DNA of 64,000 bases from Topomyia yanbarensis (Eukaryota > Arthropoda > Insecta > Diptera > Culicidae): contig NC_080671.1 in NCBI RefSeq assembly GCF_030247195.1, forward strand, positions 207,105,456 to 207,169,455, given 5' to 3'. A program made the translations under genes and the position numbers. Below are positions 55,136 through 64,000 of this stretch, one piece after another; the first letter of the stretch is position 1, and each line of letters starts with the position of its first letter. The notes under the pieces are model-generated. The model was not told the origin of the DNA. It made no database searches and was given only the letters and a program-made list of their open reading frames with translations.

Positions 55136-58100
55136 GTCATCGAACGAGGTCACCGATTCGATCACTGTTCTGCAGTGGAACAGCAGAAGTATCCTCCCGA
55201 AATCGATTCCTTTAATTTTTTACTAAATAGTTTAAAATGTGATGCTTTCGCATTATGTGAAACTTGGTTAACTTCCGATATAAATCTCAACTTCCACGAC
55301 TTTAATATAATTCGTCTGGATCGAGAAAACCCCTATGGAGGAGTACTTTTGGGGATCAAAAAGTGCTATTCTTTCAACCGAATTAACCTCCCTTCGACAC
55401 CAGGCATTGAAATTGTCGCTTGTCAAGTTTTAATCAAAGGTAAAGACCTTTGCATTGCTTCCATCTACATTCCTCCTAGAGCCTCGGTAGGGCACCGAAC
55501 GCTTTGTAATATCACGGAATCCTTACAGGCACCGCGGCTAGTTCTGGGAGACTTTAACTCGCACGGTACGGTATGGGGCTGTCTTCATGATGATAATAGA
55601 TCAACATTAATCCAAGATCTTTGCGATAATTTCAACATGACCATCTTAAACACGGGAGAAATGACGCGGATTCCTACACCACCAGCACGCGCAAGCGCGT
55701 TGGATTTGTCGCTTTGCTCGACATCGCTACAGTTAGATTGCATGTGGAAGGTGATCCCTGATCCCCACGGTAGCGATAATTTGCCTATCGTGATTTCAAT
55801 TGCTAACGGTTCAAGACGATCGGAAACAATCAATGTCTCATATGACCTCACACGGAACATTGATTGGAAGAGTTACGCGACCGCGATATCCGATAAAATC
55901 GAATCCACTCAAGAACTTCCTCCGGAGGAAGAGTACAGGTTTTTGGCTGGCTTGATTCTCGACAGTGCGAATCAAGCTCAGACTAAACCAGTACCCAGCG
56001 CGAATACCCATGGACGGTCTCCCACCCTGTGGTGGGATAAAGAGTGCTCAGAGCTGTACGCGGAAAAGTCCACTGCATATAAGGCCTTCCGGGAAGACGG
56101 GTTACCCGCTAGCTATCAACAGTACGCGTCGTTAGAAAGGCGAATGAAGAGTCTAATGAAAGCCAAAAAACGCAGTTATTGGCGCCGGTTCGTCGACGGG
56201 TTAACGAGAGAAACAGCGATGAGCACTCTTTGGGGTACGGCTCGACGTATGCGTAACCGTAATAGTACCAACGAGAACGTGGAATATTCAAACCGTTGGA
56301 TATTCGCTTTCGCCAAGAAGATCTGTCCGGACTCTGTCCCGGTACAGAAAACGTGCCGCGCCGCGTCTCCTCACGATACCGCGAACGAAACACCGTTTTC
56401 GATGGTGGAGTTCTCACTTGCTCTCTTATCGTGCAACAATAACGCCCCAGGGTTAGACAGAATCAAATTCAACTTGCTGAAGAATCTGCCTGACACTGCA
56501 AAAAGGCGCTTGTTGAATTTATTTAACAAGTTTCTTGAGGGTAACATTGTCCCTTATGAATGGAGGCAAGTGAAGGTCATCGCCATCCAAAAACCAGGAA
56601 AACCAGCCTCCGACCACAACTCGTATCGGCCGATTGCAATGCTGTCCTGTATTCGGAAGTTGTTCGAGAAAATGATCTTGTTTCGCCTCGACAATTGGGT
56701 TGAAGCAAATGGCTTACTGTCAGATACACAATTTGGCTTCCGCAAAGGCAAAGGGACGAACGATTGCCTTGCGTTGCTTTCTACAGAAATCCAAATGGCC
56801 TATGCTAACAAAGAGCAGATGGCATCAGTCTTCTTGGATATTAAGGGGGCTTTTGACTCAGTTTCTATCAACATTCTGTCAGAGAAGCTGCACCAGCATG
56901 GTCTTTCGCCAATTTTAAATAACTTTTTGCTAAACCTGTTGTCTGAAAAGCACATGCACTTTTCGCATGGCGATTTAACAACATCGCAATTTAGCTACAT
57001 GGGTCTTCCCCAGGGCTCATGTCTAAGTCCCCTGCTCTACAATTTCTACGTGAATGACATTGACGATTGTCTTGCCAATTCATGCACGCTAAGGCAACTT
57101 GCAGACGACGGGGTGGTCTCTGTTACAGGGCCCAAAGCTGCCGACTTGCAAGGACCATTACAAAATACCTTGGACAATTTGTCTGCTTGGGCTCTTCAGC
57201 TGGGTATTGAGTTCTCCACGGAGAAAACTGAGTTGGTTGTTTTTTCTAGGAAGCGTGAGCCGGCGCAACTCCAGCTTTTATTAATGGGTGCAACGATCAA
57301 CCAGGTTTTCACATTTAAATATCTCGGGGTCTGGTTCGACTCTAAAGGTACCTGGGGATGTCACATTAGGTATCTGAAACAGAAATGCCAACAAAGGATC
57401 AATTTTCTCCGAACAATAACTGGAACATGGTGGGGTGCTCACCCAGGAGACCTGATCAGGTTGTACCAAACAACGATATTGTCGGTGATGGAGTACGGGT
57501 GTTTCTGTTTCCGCTCCGCTGCGAACATACACTTCATCAAACTGGAGAGAATCCAGTATCGTTGCTTGCGCATTGCCTTGGGTTGCATGCACTCGACCCA
57601 TACGATGAGTCTCAAAGTGCTGGCGGGCGTTCTTCCGCTAAAAAATCGATTTTGGGAACTCTCATATCGATTGCTCATCCGATGCGACATTCTGAACCCG
57701 TTGGTAATTCAAAATTTCGAGAGGCTCGTCGAGCTTAATTCTCAAACCCGTTTTATGTCCTTGTACTTCGACTACATGGCACAGAGCATCAATCCTTCTT
57801 CGTACAATCCCAACCGTGTCCGTTTCCTAGATACTTCTGATTCTACTGTATTCTTCGACACATCCATGAAGGAAGAGATTCGTGGAATCCCGGACCATAT
57901 ACGCCCGCAGGTGATCCCCAATATATTTTATAATAAATTCCGAGAAGTCGACTGCGACAAAATGTTTTACACTGACGGATCAAATCTCGATGGGTCCACT
58001 GGCTTCGGTATCTTCAACAATACTATCACCGCTTCATTCAAGCTCAATGATCCCGCTTCAGTTTACGTCGCAGAGTTAGCTGCAATTCAGTACACCCTTG

Positions 58101-58813
58101 GGATCATCGACACTCTGCCCACAGATCACTACTTCATCGTTTCGGACAGCCTCAGCTCTATCGAGGCTCTTCGTGCAGTGAAGCCTAAAAAGCAACTCCC
58201 GTATTTTCTGGGGATGATACAGGAGTCCTTGTGTACGTTATCTGAAAAATCTGATCAGATTACCTTTGTTTGGGTCCCCTCTCATTGTTCTATCCCGGGC
58301 AATGAAAAGGCCGACTCATTAGCAAAGGTGGGCGCATTAAATGGTGACATATACGAAAGACCAATCTGCTTCAACGAATTTTTTAGTATTTGTCGTCAGA
58401 GGACGCTCAACAGTTGGCAAACTTCGTGGAGCAACGGGGAACTTGGACGATGGCTACATTCGATTATCCCAAAGGTATCAACGAAGCCTTGGTTCGGGGG
58501 GATGGATGTGGGTCGGGATTTTATTCGTGTAATGTCCCGACTTATGTCCAATCACTACACCATGGATGCGCATTTGCGGCGTATTGGGCTTGCGGAGAGT
58601 AGTCTGTGCGCTTGTGACGAGGGCTATCACGACATCGAACACGTTGTCTGGGTATGCGCCGGGTATTGTGACGCCAGGTCTCAGTTAAAGGAATCCCTTC
58701 GGGCCCGAGGTAGACCACCCAATGTACCAGTCCGAGATATGCTGGCAACTCGTGATTTCCCCTATATGTCCCTTATTTATACCTTCATAAAAACGATAAA
58801 TATCCCAATTTAG
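55128..58813 (+). pseudogene. LINE copy C ORF2 (EN-RT-RNase H), one frameshift
   Basis: The expected start is ATG 55128 (copy D starts identically). An A is missing in the run at 55200-55202 (cccgaaatcg here, cccgaaaatcg in copy D), so the frame from ATG stops soon after; the rest (from about 55200) is open to 58813, about 1,200 codons. Endonuclease: CETWLTSDINLN, LGDFNSHGTVWG, ALDLSLCS, DPHGSDNLPI. RT: SYRPIAMLSCIRK, SVFLDIKGAFDSVS (motif A), LPQGSCLSPLLYN (motif B), QLADDGVVSV (motif C, LADD). RNase H: MFYTDGSNLDGS, ELAAIQYTL, VSDSLSSIEAL, SIPGNEKADSLAKV. C-terminal CACDEGYHDIEHVVWVC. The combination places it in the I group; closer naming needs a tree. Confidence 0.9.
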
Positions 58814-59664
58814 CCCCTCTCCTTTATTTCTCGTTTTTAGAGTTTCCTCCTGCCTTGTGGAACCGATCAGCTCCAGAGTGTCACTATGTAACCGCCGTCG
58901 CCCTTACCACTACGCCTGCATAGAAGGAAACTGAAGCGAGAGCGACTCGAGGTCCGATGACTTTTGAAGGATTCCCCGCGGGTCCGAAGAATACCATCCG
59001 CCAATCCGGTACTCGACGACTTACTAGACTGAGGCGCAAATTTGTTTCGCTGATCCTCCTTCCCCCCCGTTCGAGCGAAAGTTGCAAGTTTTGCTCTTCT
59101 TTCCCTGTCTCTCCCCTGTCCTTGATACAACTGCTGCTACACTGATGCGGAAATAAGTCACCCTCTGAATATCTTGACCAAGCATAAGTTTTAGTTAAAA
59201 AATTCAAATTAGTATTCTGTATTCCTAGTTTTAAGATAGCTATAATTTTTACTCTTTATTGAAACTCTTGTCCTCCATCTTGTAAATAGAATTGAATCCC
59301 TAGTTTTAAGATTTCTGTGAAGTTTCTCATAAATATTTGTTCCCCCTTTTGTGTACTAAACTATATTGTTAGTTTTAAGATAACCGTAAAATATTTCGTA
59401 AAATACTATTACTCCCCCTCTTGTATATCAAAGTGAATCCCTTGTTTTAAATTTTTTCATAAAAAAATCTTTTGGCCCTCTCTTGTATATTGAATCTTAT
59501 TTCTAGTCTTAAGATAGCTGTAAACTTTTTTTTTCCTTTGTAAAAAAAATATTTCAACATTGTAACCTCCTAGTTTTAAGATATCCAAAATGTAAAAACA
59601 TAAGCATTTGGCACCGCCAAGCTAACGCATTTGTGCCTATCAAATAAACGAAATGAATAAAAAA
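58814..59664 (+). other. LINE C 3' UTR
   Basis: Non-coding. Several tagttttaagat repeats spaced 60-80 bp and the terminal ctaacgcatttgtgcctatc block resemble the copy D 3' UTR. The A-tail merges with the TSD. Confidence 0.75.
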
Positions 59665-59677
59665 AACATTGATTTAA

Positions 59678-60283
59678 ATCTGATCAAAACTCCCATTGAT
59701 GCATTTTTTCAATTTTTTGATGCTGCCATTATCGATCAAATCTTGCGTTTCAGCAATGCGAAAGCTCGCGCTGTTGGTAATGCAAAATACAAGGAGATTA
59801 CTCGTTGTGAATTTTTGACTTTTCTCGGGATTTCGATCAACGCCGGTCGCATGCATGCAAAATCTATGAATATAGATGATCTTTGGTGCGAGGATACCGT
59901 TTATGGAATGATTTTCTTCAGAGCCTTGATGGCCAAAAGCCGTTCCAAGGAAATAATGCGATATTTGCGGTTCGACGATTCTGTTGCTCGGCGCACTCCT
60001 AAGAGATTCGGAACAGCGGGGGGCTTGGGAATTCCACACCAGCCCAAACGTCCAACAGATCGGTTAGCTGTTATCCGATGGCTAATGGACAGCTTCCGAG
60101 AGAACTTCAGCAGCAAATATCTTCCTGGGCGTGATATGACCATAGACGAGCGTATAGTCAATTTCCGTGGGCGGTGTATATTTATAGTATATATAAAAGC
60201 GAAACCGCACTCGTATGGTATAAAGCTGTGGTGCATAACTGATGCCAACAACACTTTCCTTTGTTTTTTCGACGTTTACACAG
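59678..60283 (+). CDS. piggyBac exon 1, part 2 (first catalytic Asp)
   Basis: Continues exon 1 in frame after the LINE: NLIKTPIDAFFQFFDAAIID, ITRCEFLTFLGISINAGRMH, RPTDRLAVIRWLMDSF, then GRDMTIDERIVNFRGRC with the first catalytic Asp. It ends DVYTG at the donor cag/gtatta (60284). Confidence 0.9.
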
Positions 60284-60388
60284 GTATTATCATTATCTCA
60301 TACTGACAACTTCTAAAATAGTACATTTCATTCATTTGAATATAAAACTACTCTGATCCTTTGCTACAAACAACGCAACTATTCTTAG
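60284..60388 (+). other. piggyBac intron 1 (105 nt)
   Basis: GTATTATC..CTATTCTTAG. Splicing joins DVYT-G-KVGGVAEKGQGRRVV, the conserved piggyBac order, with the Gly codon split. Confidence 0.85.
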
Positions 60389-60885
60389 GTAAAGTCGGAG
60401 GTGTGGCTGAAAAAGGTCAAGGTCGTCGGGTGGTATTGGATATGGTTGAAAAGTTTTCTGATGGAAGTAGAAGAATATTTTTTGATAATTTTTTCACGTC
60501 GATTCCACTATGTCAAGACTTGTTGAAACGCGGACTAACAAGCATTGGCACTGTGCGAGCTAACAAACGAGAGATTCCAGAAGATTTCTTGCTAAGCAAG
60601 AAGAAAAGTGGCACTACTCTCAAAAATGTGAAACATGAAAAACACGATACACGCCAAATCGGTTCTTGTCTCCAAGGCTACAATGGTGATATGATGTTAA
60701 CCTCGTGGATTCCCAAAAAAGGTAAAAATGTGCTATTGCTATCATCGGATCCAGACGCTATTGAACCGGAGACGGAAGAATTTGAGAAAGATGGTTTGCA
60801 GAAATCCTCGCGAAAAGTTAAACAGCCAGCAAGAATGTCTTTCAGAAACAACAAAAAATCTTTGGTCACGGAAATGAAAGCAAAA
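60389..60885 (+). CDS. piggyBac exon 2 (second catalytic Asp)
   Basis: Encodes VVLDMVEKFSDGSRRIFFDN with the second Asp in FFDNFFTS, the LLKRGLTSIGTVRANKREIP block and LTSWIPKKGKNVLLLSS. A variable acidic segment (EPETEEFEKDG) follows. Ends MKAK at the strong donor aaaa/gtgagt (60886). Confidence 0.9.
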
Positions 60886-61163
60886 GTGAGTAAACATTTG
60901 TTATGTACTGTAGTATAATGTTCTGATGTTGCGTTATAAAAAAATAAAGCGCTGGCCTCACAAGCTAGTCGCTGTATATTGGAGCACGTAATTCTGACCT
61001 TGCAATTGTCCCGATCGCTAAAAATCAGCAGCGAAGTATGAAACGAATACGACAAGAATTTATAGTGCCAAGGCTTAGCCTTTGCTTTGGTAGCTGAATA
61101 TTTCTTATTTTTTAACCCTAAATATACAAAATAATGAAGCTAATAAGACGTAAATCTTTTCAG
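60886..61163 (+). other. piggyBac intron 2 (278 nt)
   Basis: GTGAGTAAAC..ATCTTTTCAG, phase 0, with a T-rich tract before the acceptor. The translation through it stops soon after 60886, and splicing restores HESKINKPKVILIYN. Confidence 0.85.
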
Positions 61164-61499
61164 CATGAATCCAAAATAAATAAACCAAAAGTTATATTGA
61201 TATACAACCAATATAAAGCAGGGGTTGATTTGGTGGATCAAAAAACAGGAGAATATTCCTGTCAAAGAAAGAAAAGACGATGGACAATGGCACTCTTCAT
61301 GAATTGCGTTGATTTATGTACGCATAACTCGTCGATATTGTTTCTAACAGCGCAGCCAGACTGGGAATCTGGAAGTGGATATAAAAAGAAGATCTTCCTA
61401 GAGTGGCTTGCTAAGGAATTGTGCATAAAGCAAGTGAGACACCGAATCAAAGTACCAGGTCAACTTCTGTGCTTACTATCGAGACATCACTCGGTATAA
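61164..61499 (+). CDS. piggyBac exon 3 (third catalytic Asp)
   Basis: KPKVILIYNQYKAGVDLVDQ carries the third catalytic Asp, followed by QRKKRRWTMALFMNCVDLC and a basic end QVRHRIKVPGQLLCLLSRHH, stop at 61497-61499. The last 12 codons lie in the first copy of a 338-bp duplication. A Cys-rich terminal finger is not evident, so the native C-terminus may have been altered. Confidence 0.85.
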   Translation, partial: HESKINKPKVILIYNQYKAGVDLVDQKTGEYSCQRKKRRWTMALFMNCVDLCTHNSSILFLTAQPDWESGSGYKKKIFLEWLAKELCIKQVRHRIKVPGQLLCLLSRHHSV

Positions 61500-62077
61500 G
61501 CCAGTTGTTTAGTGTTCACGCAAGACGTGTGACTTTTTGGATTTTAGTGTCTAACTAGTGCTAATTTGGGTACTAGCTTAGATACATCGTCTAACTAGAA
61601 ACCCAGTGGGTGCTAGTTACTGACGAGGAGAATCCGAAACACTAAAACAAAAACCGTACTTTATGTAAGGTATGTGTCCTTATGCACAAAAAATTTGGTA
61701 TCGTCCAAAATTTTCCCATTTGGGAATTTGCATAATCTCAGGCGTTTGGGTCTTCAAACCATAAGACAGTTTCGGTTCATATTCTTCGTCGGCAAACAGA
61801 ACTTCTGTGCTTACTATCGAGACATCACTCGGTATAAGCCAGTTGTTTAGTGTTCACGCAAGACGTGTGACTTTTTGGATTTTAGTGTCTAACTAGTGCT
61901 AATTTGGGTACTAGCTTAGATACATCGTCTAACTAGACACTCAGTTGGTGCTAGTTACTGACGAGGAGAATCCGAAACACTAAAACAAAAACCGTACTTT
62001 ATGTAAGGTATGTGTCCTTATGCACAAAAAATTTGGTATCGTCACAAAATTTTCCCATTTGGGAATTTGCATAAAAA
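61462..62077 (+). repeat. 338-bp partial tandem duplication at transposase 3' end
   Basis: 61462-61799 is repeated from 61800 to about 62077 (aacttctgtgcttactatcg at both starts), nearly identical. It covers the last transposase codons and 3' flank. Internal motifs gtctaactag and ctagttactg occur as short inverted and direct repeats. Confidence 0.9.
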
Positions 62078-64000
62078 TTCATGGCAAAGAATCAAAATTT
62101 TTTAGATGAAAAAGGAACCGTTCAAGTACACGAAAATGTAAATACAAACAATTAAAAATATGAAGATCAGATGAATAGTTTTTGTGATATCACGTTCACC
62201 GCAACGGTATTTTTCAAACAACTTAGTTCCGAGATACATAATTGCGTTTAAAGTTTTGTGTTAACTTCATACGCGGAAGAACCAGAGCGCTGCGAACAGC
62301 TGTAGTTTGAAATCTAGTTCTCCGATCTGGATAAAATTTCGCACAGATATTTTCAAAAGTATGTATTTTCAGAACATTTAATAATTTTTTTTCGATTTTT
62401 TGAGTTCCAACTTTGTATATAACCCCTTACACTAGACAAGTTGGCAAATATCCGATGCTGTACGGATGAGCAAACCATTCTCAAAAATATATGGAAAACC
62501 ATAGCCTGGTAGCCAACAACAGTAATTTTGGAGCAAATATCAATAGTGTCGTTACAATATGCAAAAAACAGTAAACGCACCAGCATGTAACACCCAGAGC
62601 TGGTTGTTTTCATCTGATACCATAATCACGGGAACGTTTTTTTAGCTTTCCACTTTCAGTTTCGTATAACAATTTACCTGGCAGATTAATTGTCAGAAGT
62701 CTGACCGCCAGGCGCTCTTAGACAGATTGACAATATTAGTACTTTCACAACCGTTACGACAAAGATAGTGGTGTTGGCGACAATCACCAGGTATAACATC
62801 TAGCTCTTTTTTTCCTATCCCAAAAGGATCGGGCTGAAACATCGATAACGCCATAAAATCCGCGAATGATTCACAGATTATTTTGTGAATGAATGTGGCA
62901 ATACAAGTTAATTTAGGAATTTAGGATAATTTTGTTTTTACCTTTTTCTTATATTTTTTTAAATAAATTATTAAATTTAATACTGTGTTTGTTTTTTAAT
63001 ATCAAATATAAGCTTCTTTCCTTAATCTCTGGGCAGGTATTTCCGAATTTCCGGTGGTATATTGATTCGCTTGGTGGACGATTGACATTACATTGGGTGC
63101 GATTGATTTGTGGGTGGTTGCCAGAGATTGAGGCGACGAAAAATAAAAGTGGCAAGAATAAAACGTGCCTCGTAAAACCAGGTTAAAACTTGGGCTTGGA
63201 AATAGAATTCTCTCGAACGGATCGGATTTGATCGGCGAAAAAATGAGTATTTCCAGGAATGTGGATGACAATTTCTTGTGAAGCGAAGTTAAAAAGTTAA
63301 TGCTTTTCTTCAATTTACTATTTACCAAGAGAATGAGATCCTCCTAGTAATTTTCCTTAAACGTTGACACAAAGATTTTCTTTGGGCAGTCATTTACAAT
63401 TCTTTGAACAAATCATACATACACAATGACGAACAGCATTATTGTGACTGTAATATTCAATGCATGTATACAAAACTGTAGTATCTACATATTCAGTCAA
63501 AGAGAATCAATACTACTTTTAGCTTTGAAAACAATAAAATAACAAGTTTTGGAACGGTTAACAATCAAACAAGATAGTTTATGTATTGTCACCAAAAATA
63601 AGTTAGAAAATGGTCCTAGAAATGTTGCTATAGCAACCAATCATAATGGTTTGATTTAGGTTAGGCTCTTGAAAAAATAGAAGAAAACAAATTTCGCAGT
63701 GGTAGGCGGATTTTTTTATGGAAAATGTGCTCAACACGAATTATTTAGGCTTCGCTTGAATTATAAATGCAAAATAATACATAGAACAGCAGAAAATAGT
63801 TTTGTCCAGCTTTTTGGCTTAGTTACCCCATAGTGCGCTGGTCAACTACCTCGGCCAGGCTTTAATGTACCAGCTCTGTAACCAGGCGACCGTCTACGAA
63901 AACACATACCCTGAACCAGCCATAGGAAACTTATCCACACAAATCCTGGGACGGGGCTTGCGGATAAAATAAACCTAACGTCAAATTCAGCCAGGGGACC
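62078..64000. other. No gene recognised
   Basis: AT-rich non-coding sequence with short frames only (e.g. 63328-63002 minus, 62932-63186 plus) and no domain. I found no TTAA-flanked piggyBac right end and no clear inverted repeats. Confidence 0.45.

Larger units (their letters stand above)
53493..59664 (+). mobile_element. I-group LINE copy C, near-intact, 6.2 kb
   Basis: Bounded by a 13-bp TSD. 305-bp 5' UTR, intact ORF1 (53798-55135), ORF2 (55128-58813) with a single one-base deletion, about 850-bp 3' UTR ending aaataaacgaaatgaataaa. The complete length, intact TSD and few lesions mark it as the youngest of the four copies in the window. Inserted in exon 1 of the piggyBac transposase. Confidence 0.92.
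53252..61499 (+). pseudogene. piggyBac-like transposase gene, split by LINE C
   Basis: Four coding pieces (53252-53492, 59678-60283, 60389-60885, 61164-61499) join into one open frame of about 559 codons once LINE C with one TSD copy and two GT..AG introns are removed. Usual piggyBac transposases have 550-600 residues. An acidic N-terminus is followed by the DDE_Tnp_1_7-type core: MTIDERIVNF (first Asp), FFDNFFTS (second Asp) and GVDLVDQ (third). The protein would cut and paste the element at TTAA. No stop or frameshift other than the LINE insertion is visible. The usual C-terminal Cys-rich finger is not apparent, and the last codons lie in a 338-bp duplicated segment. It could be a recent transposon or a formerly domesticated gene. 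Confidence 0.85.

Noticed and set aside
62932..63328. Overlapping frames near the right edge as a host gene end
   Set aside because: Short, AT-rich, no domain, no consistent splice sites.

Overview
The window looks like insect nuclear DNA, most probably from a culicine (Aedes-type) mosquito. That is an inference from AT-rich, MITE-dense DNA carrying RNase H-bearing I-group LINEs, Jockey, LOA/R1-like, Ty3/gypsy, hAT and piggyBac elements. I found no convincing host gene. Almost every coding stretch belongs to a mobile element, and many elements are nested, so target-site duplications (TSDs) and broken reading frames give a relative order of insertion.

Layout. 1-7.5 kb: a foldback repeat, then a 5'-truncated I-group LINE (copy A) split by a 4.9-kb non-autonomous hAT-like element (874-5799, 8-bp TSD). 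7.6-12.5 kb: a decayed minus-strand Ty3/gypsy element with one LTR, a pol carrying a 199-nt GT..AG insert, a foreign block and a gag with an internal duplication. 12.8-15.4 kb: LINE copy B, internally deleted. 15.4-18.7 kb: RT debris and foldback MITEs. 18.7-26.4 kb: a CACGGTG-ended element with 4-bp TSD that contains LINE copy D and a MITE with a tRNA-like gene. 26.4-30.1 kb: a minus-strand Jockey element with two MITEs in it. 30.4-34.9 kb: a DNA transposon whose two ends carry long tandem arrays in inverted orientation, with a hAT MITE and two other MITEs inside.

35.7-40.6 kb: the 3' half of a LOA/R1-like LINE split by a 3.5-kb block with a 24-bp direct repeat. 41.2-43.7 kb: a second CACGGTG-ended element, interrupted by a near-perfect palindrome (two 261-bp arms, 3-nt spacer) with a 14-bp TSD. 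43.7-45.1 kb: dispersed repeats. 45.1-48.6 kb: an inverted, end-truncated copy of the first hAT element. 50.3-52.9 kb: a 151-bp-period satellite array holding a 93-bp hAT MITE. 53.2-61.5 kb: a piggyBac-like transposase gene with two introns, split by the best-preserved LINE (copy C, 6.2 kb, 13-bp TSD). The rest, to 64 kb, shows a 338-bp duplication and no recognisable gene.

The main points of interest are the open three-exon piggyBac transposase broken only by a LINE; the LINE copy C that is one base from two open ORFs; the GT..AG insert in gypsy RT bounded by AGGTGG; the large palindrome at 41.5-42.0 kb; and the transposon with satellite-like ends. All identifications are by eye; no database search was run.
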